Assembly (NCBI GenBank): GCA_949316235.1
Contig: OX438742.1
Coordinates: forward strand, 13,763,315-13,827,314
Reading direction: 5' to 3'
Length of the DNA stretch: 64,000 nucleotides
Source: Oegoconia quadripuncta
Taxonomy: Eukaryota; Arthropoda; Insecta; Lepidoptera; Autostichidae
Shown here one piece after another: positions 47,221-59,389 of this stretch; the stretch's first letter is position 1; the number at the start of each line of letters is the position of its first letter. A model generated the notes under the pieces. That model was not told the DNA's origin, did no database searches, and saw only the letters and a list, made by a program, of their open reading frames with translations. The translations under genes and the position numbers were made by a program.

Positions 47221-47780
47221 AATAATGAATAGCATCTACCTATTACATTGTGATAAATTATAAAAAATTAATATTTTTATGATAAAATTGGTTTACAAAC
47301 ATTTCAAGTGGAAAAGAAATGATCGAGAATCACGAAGAAAATAAAATCGTGGCTGTTCATTTTTAGGCATCATTATTGTCAGATATAGTTATTAAAATAG
47401 CCTAAGTTCATGGAAGGCGTTAATTTTACGACTTAAAAAGGACACGAATTTTTCAAAAATTGTTATAATACCTATTTGGTATCGTAATTAATTTTTTTTC
47501 GTAATGACAAGTACGAAAAACTAGTAGTTAACTAACTTCTAAATACAGATAGCGTGCATGTTCAGTCGACAGCACGACGAGCGTAACACTGTGACGAACT
47601 CCTCGTTTTTAGAATACTCTTTGGCTTTTTTCGAATTCAATTAAAAATTCCGAATTCTAAATTATTTTCTGAAACAGAAGTCAGTCGTTTTCTGGAACTG
47701 CAACGAGAAGGATAAGTTCATTTTTTTCTTTTTGAACCATTTATAACTGTATTTATTTATTTTAGTAATTTATAAAACGT

Positions 47781-48089
47781 GTGAGTGCTTATAAACTTCC
47801 GTTATTTAATCATTGTCATCACCTGTGTAAGTCTGCTGGACCAATAGGTGCGGATTCCACGGCCTTATCTCACCTCTCACGGCTCCCAAATCAGATTCCT
47901 TCAACAACAGTCGGCATCCCAGGGTTACATCTAACACCCGTCGCACTAGCGCAAGCTGTACCAGTGCGAGCTGGCTCCGCGACTCTACCGATAATACGAA
48001 CGCCGCGAGACCCGAATGGAAGTGTTACGGTCGTTGTGCGGAAATGTGTCACTTTCATTAGCATAAGAATTATATTGTCAAAAACCTAG
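47781..48089 (+). other. Unrecognised 102-codon open frame within intron 2
   Basis: Cys/His-rich start, then GIPGLHLTPVALAQAVPVRA and IRTPRDPNGSVTVVVRKC. The segment is GC-richer than its flanks, and the later part reads like a real protein fragment (mixed hydrophobic and charged residues). No family recognised. Flanking sequence includes a family E stub at 48348-48367, so a transposon origin is the simplest explanation. Confidence 0.25.
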
Positions 48090-48755
48090 AGATAAGTTAG
48101 CCGGCATGAATGAACTCGTAACATTCTCTTAAACCACGTGGCCTTGCTGATACAGAATATTCCTGCTTGGGATTTTGAAAAAATAAAATTAAAATTAAAA
48201 CAAAATATTTTTCTTTCGATTTGCATTTAATTGAAATTGATTTAAATCGAAATAATTTAAGTTTCTTTTAAGGGATGAATTTATAATGAGCATCAAACAC
48301 TTTTGAATGCCGAAAAAAAAACATACAAACGGCCGAATTGATAACCTCCTTCTTTTTGAAGTCGGTTAATAAAAACAGATGGACATGGCGAAACTAAATA
48401 AGTTCCTTGTTAATAAAAGAACCCTAAAAGTGTGTCAGTTTTCAAGGCTTTCAACAAAACATTCGTTTCCAATACTAAAAAAAAAAACGGCCAAGCGCAT
48501 TACGGCCCACGCACCGTGAGGGATACAACTGTGATTTAATCGCATTACCTACCTTACATTTGAAACTAATTTTATCCAGCAGGGGTGAAAGCACCGGTAT
48601 GAGTTTAACAGTTCATGTAGGTACAGATGCTCCACAGGAGGGTAACTGCGATTTAGACGTACAAGTAAGTAGGTCATTAAAATTAATTATTATCTGCTAG
48701 AGAATGTTAGTAAATATTTTCTATTTAGTGTCCATTGTAGAATTGATCGTCTACA

Positions 48756-49041
48756 TACAGGGTGAAATTTCATTCGTATAATTTCTGTTTACTCTTCTTT
48801 TGACGACGACCAACTTTCATATCATAATCATAGCTAAATTCAACCGAAAATTGTTGGATTTCCATAATAAATGTTATATATTTATATATATAATAATGGT
48901 TTCAAAATGGTTGACTTTGTATGAGTAATCGTAAATTTTTTGATCGAATTCGACTATGGTTCGTTCGTCGTTCGTTGTTCGTAATCAAGAGTGACATCAC
49001 CAGGTAATGGGAACTACACGAATTCAAATTCATTCTGTATA
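48756..49041. mobile_element. Short inverted-repeat element (family J, 286 bp)
   Basis: Left tip tacagggtgaaatttcattc; the right tip reversed is tatacagaatgaatttgaat. Similar tips occur within family H (tacaggatgaaatttgaatc at about 7810 and ccaccctgta at about 8362), so J and part of H may be one family. Confidence 0.45.
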
Positions 49042-49414
49042 ACTATAAAATTCAAATTTAGCAACTGATTTCCATCAAAAATGACTAAGAACCTATCTCA
49101 GCATATGATCTTAAATAAAAAAATAATAAAGATAATATCATCGAAACACACCAAAAAACTGTGATTATAGTTAAATATTTTGGAAACGACTTAACCGATT
49201 TTCAACAACAAACACATAACATCCATCGTTTATCGTTGGGGGTTAAAAAGAGCACTAACACAACCTCCTCTAAAAAAAAAACGATCAGCGGCTATTCGGG
49301 ATTCGGGCAAATGAGTATTCCATACTACTTACACTGATAATTTTTTGAGCAGTCCTACCTACAAGCTTGGATAATTGCATTTTATGTACTCTCTCCTGTC
49401 TCATTTATTATTCC

Positions 49415-49740
49415 ACTAGCTTTCCGCCCGCGGCTTCGCCTCTTGGAATAACTTTATCGCGGAAATTTGTTTATCCCCAGGGAACTACTCACTTTATGGG
49501 ATAAAAAATGTCCTATGACTTGATCCAGATTATATTCTACCTACATACCAAATTTCATCCAAATCCGTTCATCCGTTTCGCCGTGATCGAGCAACCAACA
49601 AACAAACAAATAAGGTGTTGCGGGTGTCCATGGGCGGCGGTGATTACTTTCCATCAGGTGACCCGCATGCTCGTATGCCGCCCTCTCATAAAAAAAAAAA
49701 AAAAAAAACAAACATCCAAGCTTTTGCATTTACAATTTAA
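49415..49740 (+). repeat. Family C repeat with a nested poly(A)-tailed insertion
   Basis: The copy is complete except that, within its caaacaaacaaa stretch, a 98-bp segment (49611-49708) interrupts it. The end cttttgcatttacaattta follows the insertion. Confidence 0.78.
49611..49708 (+). mobile_element. 3' fragment of a poly(A)-tailed retroposon (family D) nested in family C
   Basis: Contains gggtgtccatgggcggcggt and accatcaggtgacccgcatg-like blocks and ends in 18 A. Flanking caaacaaa/caaac copies fit a target duplication. Family D is related to the segment at 41945-42041. Confidence 0.65.
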
Positions 49741-49835
49741 CACTTTATTGTACACACACACAAAGAAATGGTCATTAACAAATATTTTAGAAAAATGTAC
49801 AAAGGGCGAACTTATCTCTATAAGAGATCTCTTCC
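49740..49835 (-). repeat. LINE 3' tail
   Basis: Reverse copy: ggaagagatctcttatagag, ataagttcgccctttgtac and tgtacaataaagtgttaa. It directly abuts the family C repeat ending at 49740. Confidence 0.6.
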
Positions 49836-51001
49836 AGCAAGCCCGTAAACAATATTAGTGAGATAAATTTTTCAGAGCATTTGAATAGGTACATTACCAA
49901 AAACTAAACCTAATTTCATCTATACCTAATTTATAATAGTTACAGACAAACACACCACTGCGTGCACAGCGTTTTGTCACAGCGTAGGCAGATGAATAAA
50001 ATTTGCTAAAAACACAACTACAAAATAATAACTTATCTTCGCAACTGCTTAGAATATTTCTGTTCACATCAGCATGAGTCAGCAAATTTTCTAGGGTAGG
50101 CATTGCCTTGCTGCCTGTATCGAGGGCACGTCACTGCCATGGTGCCATTTTTGGCACGAAACTCTAAAAAAACACATAGGGACAAACATTAAAATTTGCT
50201 CCATTCTGCGACCAACTAGGTATAAATCTAAAAAATTCGTCTTGTCGGGAATAGATATGTCTAAAAGGAATTATGCCCCACTTGAAAATACGAACTCTCT
50301 GTCCTTTTTTGGGGGTCGTCGTGGTAAAATTAGGCAACCTAATGTACAATGTTGCCGCGTTCGTTTTATCTGTCTGTCCGTTTAAATATCACAGCTGTTT
50401 AACTCGCAGACTAGGCTTTATTGGTAAAATTTGGTAGGTTTATACATATTTATAAGACTTGTAAAGTTAATATGTCCTTGGTTGAATTTATCGTTCTTTA
50501 AGAAGTATTGCAGGGTTGCCTTAAATACTTTTTCGATGCAGGAATCCGTTTAGGAAATATTAAGGTTTAAAGAGGGCAGCCAAACTAATATAGGTATTAA
50601 AAGTATTCGGAATAAGAATAATAATAACGATTAGTTCTCAAGTACTCTACAAAACGTTGACGAATGATGAATGATAAAACAACTGCAAAAACAACTACGT
50701 ACTTTTAAACGTATTCGCAATTAACACGTTTTAAAACTGCTCATGTACTTAGAACTTCTTTTATCAATGCTATTACAAAACCAGACAAGTGCTTGTCGGA
50801 TCATACACAGTAGACTTCCGTGGTCGGAATAAACATTTTAAACTACAAAGGTATTTTTGCAATTGATTTAGGTATGTCATTGTTTAAAAGCTTCTATGAA
50901 CATTACATACCCGACTACATCTATCATTATTCGAAAACTAGTAGAGCCTACTTAGGTATGATAGTTATCTTTTTAATTTAGTTAATTATTTTATACTTAC
51001 T

Positions 51002-51262
51002 AGCGGTTATCGACTCTGTGGAACGACGCCATAAGACTCATAGTGACAATTCGATGGTTACTGCTAAATTACAGAGCCTTGAACTCCGTCGCAAGGCCGT
51101 ATTCCTATCAGTGTTCTATTATGGGATACGTTTCGGTGAGTGTGCGTTGGAATTGCATAAATTATTCCACCATGGCCTTTCCATCTCCGGACTATATGGA
51201 GTGGGAAGGGTTTCTACCCATTTGTTATCGACATGCTGAACATTCCCAATAAGCGATTCGCT
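51002..51262 (+). pseudogene. Jockey-like LINE, ORF2 C-terminal remnant
   Basis: Frame 51018-51239 (VIDSVERRHKTHSDNS..., LQSLELRRKAVFLSVFYYG, GECALELHKLF) aligns by eye with the remnant at 30282-30515 and with Jockey RT C-termini. It starts with no initiation context and stops in the middle. A fossil copy. Confidence 0.65.
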
Positions 51263-51717
51263 TTTTCGTTCATAAATAAATATGTATAATAATTTCTGTA
51301 TCGTGTAATATTCTCTGAAATAAAATATGTTCCAAATACATAAGTCTAAATATATTACAGAACAAATGTATACATAACTTTGTAACACACATACAATATG
51401 TCTATAAGTACATAACAATTTACATGCGACTTGTTGAGCTTCGTACAAATTGTTACTTAATTATTACAATGGGCTCAGAAGCCATATCCCGACGTAATGC
51501 CGCAATAGGAGTTCCCATTAGATAGGCGATTATAAAACTATCTACTTGTTTAATAACAAATACTTAAAATTTTACGAGACGATCAAGAAAGAGTACCTAT
51601 ACGCTATTATTCGCGTACACGCTTGCAAATATTTAAATTATTAAGACTCGTCTTTTTAAGAATTGTGTTTTTGAGAATAACCAGAATACGGACTTTTAAG
51701 GTGTTCCTCGAATCTTA

Positions 51718-51968
51718 CAATCTTTAAGTCTAGGGTAAATAAGAATTTACTGGGAACGCGTCCTTCATCTTCGTCATTTAACGCCAGGAGGGCTACCACA
51801 CCCCGTAGTCTCTCTATCACATCACGAGATAGAAGCCTGCTATCACGTTCGTGCTTTAGGCGAGTAAGAGAGACGCAAAACTTCTATATCGCGTCTTCGT
51901 AGAGAGACTGCGGGACATGCTAACCCCACAGGTGAAATTCTGCTCCCACGCGCCTCCAGTCACAATAA
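51718..51968 (+). repeat. LINE 3' end fragment with foldback insertion
   Basis: gtaaataagaatttactggg, acgcgtccttcatcttc and later cctccagtcacaata match the 41295-41530 end. A foldback lies between (51802-51914). Confidence 0.5.
51802..51914. repeat. 113-bp foldback sequence inserted in a LINE fragment
   Basis: 34-bp arms, imperfect: cccgtagtctctctatcac on the left versus cccgcagtctctctacgaa read in reverse from the right, closing with agatagaag / atatagaag. The loop is about 45 nt. LINE-type sequence continues on both sides. Confidence 0.6.
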
Positions 51969-52076
51969 AATAGTATGTGCATTTAAACTATTAAAATAAT
52001 CAACATCATTGAGTAGTTATGAACCGTAACTCTTTCAAAAATTAGGGAACACTCAGGCTTATTGTTTTGCAAAATG

Positions 52077-52287
52077 TGAAAGTTTGGATGTTTGTTTGTT
52101 TATTGCTCAATCACAGCGAATCGGATGAACAGATTTCAATGAAATTTCGTTAAAATTTAAAAGATACCTCGGATTAAGAGATAGGATATTTTTGATCCCG
52201 ATAAAGTTAAAAGTAGATCCCGTGGGATAAACGAATTTCCAAGTTAAAGTTATTCCTCTAAGGCGCAGCCGCGGGCGGAAAGCTAGT
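52077..52287 (-). repeat. Family C repeat, full length, reverse
   Basis: gtgaaagtttggatgtttg start and gccgcgggcggaaagctagt end are the reverse complement of the family ends. Confidence 0.75.
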
Positions 52288-52446
52288 ATGCCATATGTGA
52301 ATAAAACAATACACCCACTTAAAATGTAGGTGCACCGGCTTCTAGCTATCTCAAAAATTAACATCGTAGCCTTAGGTCCACGTAACGCCAGTTAAATTTC
52401 AGCTCTATTAGCAACAATAGTCCGCGAGTAAAACAGCTGTTTTCAA

Positions 52447-52655
52447 CCGCCTCCGTAGCTCAATGTACAACAATAAGGTTTACAAAACCACCTGTTTAGC
52501 TACTGCAATCGCATCTAAGTCTGCCAAGCGGCAAAGTTGATAGCATTGCTGTATTATCTGTTTTAATAAGATAGCCACTCCCCAAATAAGTTGCGGGTTT
52601 CGGGAGAGATTCACTTAAAATCAAGTCTGATTGAAATAAACCGGGATACAAAGAA
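52447..52655 (+). repeat. Family B repeat with internal deletion
   Basis: The head cgcctccgtagctcaatgta jumps after about 40 bases to the middle of the family (gcatctaagtctgcc), then continues to the 3' part. The B box is lost in the deletion. Confidence 0.65.
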
Positions 52656-52842
52656 AAAGCAAACTATAAGTAATTTAGCATTCTTTCGCAAAACTGTAAG
52701 GGTTTCCATTTTCCTGCGGAACGGGACTTTTAGAGTGGAAATAGGCCGTATCTTCAGAATTTTAACATGATATACCTGCAGCCATATATATGAGAAAAAA
52801 GGGCCTTGACATAGATACAGACAGATGGGCTCCGTTTTATTA

Positions 52843-53135
52843 ACCGACTTCCAAAAAAGAGGAGGTTCTCAATTCGACTGTATTTTTTTGTTTGTTACAC
52901 AGTATCTTCGTCATTTGTAATTGAATCGACGAAAAACGACTGGTGTTACGTGTTTTGTGGCGTTTGTGTGTGTCTGTTCCAGTCTTCGTCCGAACGTAGC
53001 TCAGTAATGCGTTATCCGATTTGAGTGCGGTTTTTTTATATTAAAGATTAAACGAGGGGACAAATTCTAAGCCAATGTTTGGTGAAAATCTGTTAAACCG
53101 TTCCAAAGATATTTAGCTTTTAACATTGTTTTTTG
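52843..53135 (+). repeat. Interspersed repeat family E, longer copy
   Basis: Starts ttaaccgacttccaaaaaag then aggaggttctcaattcgact, a very common lepidopteran repeat start, and continues with the blocks seen at 5205-5390. A reverse stub (ccttctttttgaagtcggtt) is at about 48348-48367. Confidence 0.6.
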
Positions 53136-53820
53136 GTGTAAGTATTTAGATATCAGAGGATTTAGAGGATTTTTTAAATTGAACTTTTTTTATATTTAGG
53201 TTAATTATTTAAAAACCAAAAAACCCGCCAGCATATTTCGTATTTTGCGGACGCCATGTTAGATTTTTTACCATAAAATGTCTTCTATGGCCTTCCGAGA
53301 CCTATCTAACGACACCACGCACTTCGATATCGATCAAGCCGTTTAGGCTATAGGATGCGCTATAGGAACGGACATACATAAATACATACACTCGGAAAAC
53401 TTCCTCCTTCCTTGGGCAGTCAGTTTAAAATACGTTCTTAGCCATGGCTAATGGAAATCGGTTCAGCATTTTCGAAGGTCGGTTAAGCTTTTAACACTAT
53501 ATTTTTATTTGTCTACGATAATCCGTTCCATCAATGTGGTCAGGGTTTTTCTAAAATTTCAATATACATATACATAGTACATAAAGTCACGCCTGTTTCC
53601 CGTACGGGTAGGTAAAGACAACAATAGTTAGTACAATTTATAGTTATTGTTTGATAGGGCTTACCGTTAGAGTGGTCTCAAAAATCTGATGATGCACTCT
53701 TTCTATAGAAAAGGGAACCTTACTCAAGTCGGTTGTCGGTTGTTTTGCCAACATAGTGGTTAAAATTATTATTATCTAGGAGGAGGTAAGACATTCTAAT
53801 AATACTATGTCTATAATGTC

Positions 53821-53862
53821 ACCCAAATGGGGTGGTCAGAGAACTGACCACCCCATTTGGGT
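53821..53862. repeat. Perfect GC-rich inverted repeat, 19-bp arms, 4-nt loop
   Basis: ACCCAAATGGGGTGGTCAG, loop AGAA, then the exact reverse complement. The strongest hairpin in the window. Confidence 0.93.
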
Positions 53863-54509
53863 TAATGTTCGTAACTTTATGTATGTATAAACCTGAATAA
53901 AATAGGAATGTGTACACAAATGTCACTCGTGGCGCAGTCGCATTCGCTAAGTATTTTTTTTCGTTTAGCGAAGTCACTAATGGACTTTTCATGCGAGTGT
54001 TTTCGTGCTTCGGGGGGCACGTTAAATAGTAGGACCGGGTTGATTTCAATTACAGGCAGTCGTTAAGCCACAACGGTGGCCTATACAGTGACAGTTTGAA
54101 AATACTGACTGTCAGGTGGTCACCAGTCCAATACTTTAATAAGCCCTACTAGTCCTACCATGAAAAATGTTTGCTTTCGATTGCTAAAAATTTCCCGTTT
54201 CGCTCTCTTACCATACGGACACTAAATTTGGTATCACGTAAGCGAGCTAAACAACAACTTTTTTACGTGGTACGACGACAGGTTGTGCCACAAGAGTGGG
54301 GACAGACCACCCACTCCCCAAACCTGAAATACACAGAGGCTGTAGGTACGCCAAAACATCGAGAAATTGCTTACCTTATCTTACGCGTCTTATTAGTCTC
54401 ATGCTATGGTGTTCGGACACTAATGAACATTACTAAGCATCTAATAAACTTATAATATTCTTCTTCAAAGACTGTTTTAATGTTTCGGTACGTGAGTATG
54501 ATAGACTAC

Positions 54510-54790
54510 CGCCTCCGTGGTCCAATGTGAACAACATAGGGTTTACGATTTGGACGTCGCGGATTCGATCCCCAGCGGAGTACATGTTTAGTACTCGGTT
54601 TGGTTGGTGGTAGGGCATTTTAAATGTCCGCCTGGCTAGCTACCACCATCTTAACTAAGTCTGCCGCCAAACAGCAATGTTAATAGGATTGTTGAGTTCC
54701 GGTTGACAGAGATAACATATCCACCTTCGGATTCATCTTCACTTAACTCAGGTGTGATTGAGGTGAGGTGCTAACCCGTTGTGCATTAAA
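54510..54790 (+). repeat. Family B repeat, full length
   Basis: The best copy: cgcctccgtggtccaatg head, ggattcgatccccagcgg B box, actcggtttggttggtgg, tgtccgcctggctagc and ggtgtgattgaggtgagg. Confidence 0.8.
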
Positions 54791-56306
54791 ATCTAATTAA
54801 TGATAAAACCAACATTGACCGTTCACGACTATTGCTCCGCATTACAAGTCTATGGGGTATATTAATAGGTATTACCTACTTAAAAAGTAAGCAAAACATG
54901 ATTTTAGTTTTCCATTTAGCATTTAGGTACTTACACGTTTGCATTTGGGCTATTCACTCCTATATCTCGATAACTCATTTACTGTGTCTACTTTACATCG
55001 TATCTGAAATTATATGGTCGTAACACCGAAGTGATCCATCAAGTGTTCATTTTGCCATTTTTAGAACTCTAAGAAAGCTACTAAATAGTATTTATGTGCG
55101 TGTGTTAGTAGATTATGTAGTATATGAAATGGGTATAAAATATTTTATATAAAGTCAAACATTTCTAATAGATATGTGTGCAAATTGGACCAAACCACAG
55201 TGGGTGTAGGATAGATAAAGGTGGAGCTAGCAACCTATATACTCGTAGATATAGTAAAATATAATATTGAAATTGAAGCTAGAAGTAAGGAATACTGCAC
55301 CATCTATATTTTTAAGTAGTCAAAAATTGCAGATTGTAAGTAACTCTCATCGGCAGACCTTTCTATGTTTTACTGGGCCCCACTGATAGGCCGCTAGGAT
55401 ATTGAGATTTTTTTTATGAATCAAATGCATAAAAGTCGGTGACAGGCACGTCCCAGCAGTGCCGTATTTTTTAAAACTCGCTCCAGAAAGCAGTGTAGTT
55501 CTAAATTAAAAAATGTCGATTACCAGTCTAATTTTATTAGTATATGCAAACAGAAACCAGTAGATACACTGGTTTATATCATGAGTCAACACTGGTTTTA
55601 ATATAATTATATTTAAAACTAAATATAGTTTCCATGCACCTTTTATGTTCCCTCACCACATCGTAAGTTTCCACATAAAGATAGACACTAACACGTATGA
55701 ACTAGATTCTTATAATATACATATATTACCAGTGTAATTGGTGGAGGAAAACCTTTTTAATGAATGAGTCATATAATTTAATTTTGTGGCAGTAAATGGT
55801 ATAGCGGGAGCAATCGAAGAAGTAGTTGAGCTTTATGAACCTATTGCCGGATGAAATTATTACAATATCCTTAAACTAGTTATATTCCACCTTTCGCAGT
55901 GACACTTACCATCTCTGCACTGACATTTAGCACTTAGGTATTTTGGAATGCTTTTACACATTTTATTTATACACAACGTATTAGTCTGTATCTATGATAC
56001 AGATTATCTTTTTATATTACGTATCTTGCCATTAACCTTGTAAATGAAAATTATCCCACTACTGGCTCGTGATCATCTTACTTTAAAATATAAGAACCCT
56101 ACAAGTCACTTTAACGATAGGCGTAGAAAATGTATGGAGTTCAATCAAATACCTAACAAGTCAATTATCTATCTTATCTTCTTGTCGTTGGTCCGAGCAC
56201 CAAGCGTAGATTTTGAAGTGCAAATATCATCATATAATTTAGTTTTCGTTATCTCTTTACACATTATCATTTTATCGGTCTTCTTTCGTACTTGCTTTCG
56301 TACTTA
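54791..56306. other. AT-rich intron 2 sequence; nothing recognised
   Basis: No repeat family match and no coding-like frame between the family B copy and the A2 SINE. Confidence 0.4.
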
Positions 56307-56530
56307 GACGACCTGTTTGGTGTAGTGGTTAGCAACTCTGACCACTATACCAAAAGGTTGCGGGTTCGAATCCCGCTAGGGACATTGTGTGATGAATACG
56401 GGCATGTGGACCCGAGTTATGAATGTTTTCATTTATAATAAGTATATCAACCATCTGGTATCCACAACACAAGCCTGTAGTTGCTTACTGTGGAACTAGA
56501 TGGCGCTGTATGTCTAAGGTTATTATATTA
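56307..56530 (+). repeat. tRNA-derived SINE, subfamily A2
   Basis: Head gacgacctgtttggtgtag, near-consensus B box ggttgcgggttcgaatcc and body mark tggaactagatggcgctg. It lacks a few internal bases (gggacattgtgtgatg) compared with other copies. Confidence 0.8.
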
Positions 56531-59168
56531 CTATATAATATATTACTATTACTTGCAACTCTAGAGCCTTTAATAATAAAATCAATCAAGCACGTACTTG
56601 CCCGCACAAGAACACCTCTTTTCTTCTGCTCTTTCAACAACTGATCTATATCATTATTATTCGATACTAAATATAGAAATCGTGTTTATATTATTTTTAT
56701 AATTAACAAATTGTCTCTTAGTAATAACAATCAAATAAAGTTACCACTATCGTTTTAATCGCATTACGTTACTATTAAAAATTAATTAGGTTCACAAAAG
56801 CTTAAAACTAAATCACTACTTGAAGACGAGATATCATCTAAATCAGACGGATTATGAGCGTCTATACAGCAGAGAGGCTTTATTTTGTTATTCAGTTTTT
56901 TATCTTGACACCCTTTACAAAAGGCATTACCTTAAAATAATTAGGATCCAATGTCAAAATAGTACTTTAGATAGGCTGCATAAGCATCTTTCACTGTGTT
57001 AAGTAGGTATCACAATAAGGTTTACGATATAAAGAATATATTATAAATTAGAAACGTAATCCGATGATGTATATTCTTTTGTACGCTGTCTCAAAAAAGT
57101 TGCTCTTGCCTGGCTCGCTTGGGTTTAATAACTTAATATGTTAACAATTCCATTCCTGGAAATTAAAGTGTATAACTACATTTTGGGTTCTTTATAGTAT
57201 AGGTTTGAACAACTTCAATACTTTGAATGTCTATCTAAGGCGAGTTACGCGTATTTGTAATTTATGGACCCAATTAAGCACTGAAACCTAGAGTAATCCT
57301 TGTAAAGAATTTAAAAATCAAATGCAACCATCATTAATGGAAGTAGTCATGTAATAATTAAACAAAAAATAATAATTAGCCGCCATGGAATCGTAAAAGA
57401 CACTCCCTGTGTTAGTGTGAGCTTTACCGAAAGCAATGTGTGGGTAGTGACTTTGAATGATAATGATCATAACAACATAAAAGTAGTCATGGTATGTAAT
57501 ATATGACGCGTAGTAAAACTTTTGGAGGAAGGTGTTAAAAGGTGGGGCCGTGAACGTGTCCCGGCAGATGATTCAATCATTCATGGAGATATGATCATAT
57601 ATCATCGGTGGCGAAAGTGTTAACTTGAACCGCCCGGACGCCTCACCTTCAATGGGATCCTGCCTCCGCTTTTTTTTCTTCGCGCCTTTATTTTGTCTAC
57701 GATTTATTATTTCATTTTGACGCTTAGGGGTAAATCCACACACTAAAGTTGTGTATTTATGGTTTGTCTTTGTTTAGTGTTATATTTAGTTGTCAGATTA
57801 CAGCGTGTTTGTATGCTGCTGCTTTGTTAGCCTTTAAATGCTGTTACAAACGATGAAAGCTTCAAAAAGTTAATATGTTAATGAATAATACACGTCAAAA
57901 TATTTTGAGAGAATAGCTCGTTGTGTGATCCTAATCCATTTCATTCGCACATGTGGAGACTCTGCCCAGGAACCGGACGTATTGTATAGAAAAAAATTCC
58001 ACATGTATCATGAGTTCCAATGAAAACTACAAATAAATTAATGACACGTGTTGTCTGTTTTAATAGCTTTCCCAATGGTGTCAGAAAGTTGTCAGATATA
58101 ATTTGTGGTTGTGATGGTGATGACATATCTATGATCTACATTTATTTCTTTGTCTTCCCTATAAAAATAATGATGTCTACAAAACGTATCATTTCCTTCA
58201 CTTAACCTGAAAGTTGTTGTATTGTAATTTTTGTAATTGAGTAATTGAGCTATACTAAATGAAAAATTAAACCCCAGTGATTATTCCTACGTTACCAGTG
58301 TTATCAACAATCAAAATTTTCTGACCCGCCAAAAAAATATCAACCTAAACGTAGATCTTGCACGTAGCCAGGATGACTGGACTTAATTCAACAGTTATGT
58401 TCATTTTATTTTTGACAGGTGGTAGGTATACATTAAGCCTGTGGCCGACCGTATTTATTAATCCAACTCAAAACCCGCACTTCGTATGATTCCATTTAAA
58501 ATTCTACCTGCCCATTGCGTGGCGCGATGCGTGTCTACGGAATCATTTGACGGATTATAAACGTCGTATGTCCTATCATAAAAGTATAGCTAGACTAACA
58601 CGACGATGTTAATGGGATTATTGCTCGAGATAGCTTCTTTGTGCTTACCCACTCATGAGTTGACGAAACTCGTAGTGCCTATCAAGCCAACTAAGAGAGT
58701 CGAGATGTCATGAAAAATCATAAATAGATATCCACTCGTATCAGTGTATTGCAATCTGTTTAAGCCTTTTATACGTAGAGTGGATACAATAACGTTATGT
58801 ACCTTTAATACCTTTAATCGTTACAATATATCAAGTACGAGTAACTGCAGAATCGCGTCACAGCTTAGTCCGATTATTTGAAGTAACAGAAAACAGGAAT
58901 TATATCAGAAAGGTCGAAGCAACAAAGAGCGACAGCGCGACTGGATTACGCTGTCGTACTTGAGTAAAATTTATTATCGGATTTTCGATTCGGCCACCAA
59001 TGAAGTTGTTGGACAACAAAATCTTTTGATAGATTTATCCTGGTTGACCGCATTAAGGTTCTCTCCTGAGTTATTTTTAATGTAATGCGATAAATTTGTG
59101 ACCCGGCATTCCCACTAATATAACGAATAGCTCTCGTAGGTTTGAGAAATAAATTGCAAAATATTAAT
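56531..59168. other. Mostly unique intron 2 sequence
   Basis: One GC-richer block at about 57500-57720 (ggtggggccgtgaacgtgtc; ccgcccggacgcctcacc) is a candidate regulatory element. No repeat family recognised. Confidence 0.35.
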
Positions 59169-59389
59169 AACTAGCATTCTGCCCGCGGCTTCGCCTGCGT
59201 TGTATAGTTTTATCGCGGAAATTTGTTTATTCATTTTATCGGGATAAAAATTATCCTATGTTTTAATTAAGGCTATGCTCTACATATACACCAAATTTCG
59301 TTCAAATCCGTTCATCCGTTTTGCCGTGATTGAGCAACAAACAAACAAACATCCAAACTTTCGCATTTATAGCATTAGTTAGTTAGATT
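59169..59389 (+). repeat. Family C repeat
   Basis: ctagcattctgcccgcggct start, tgattgagcaacaaacaaac and tttcgcatttatagcatt end. It lies about 660 bp before mirror exon 3. Confidence 0.78.
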
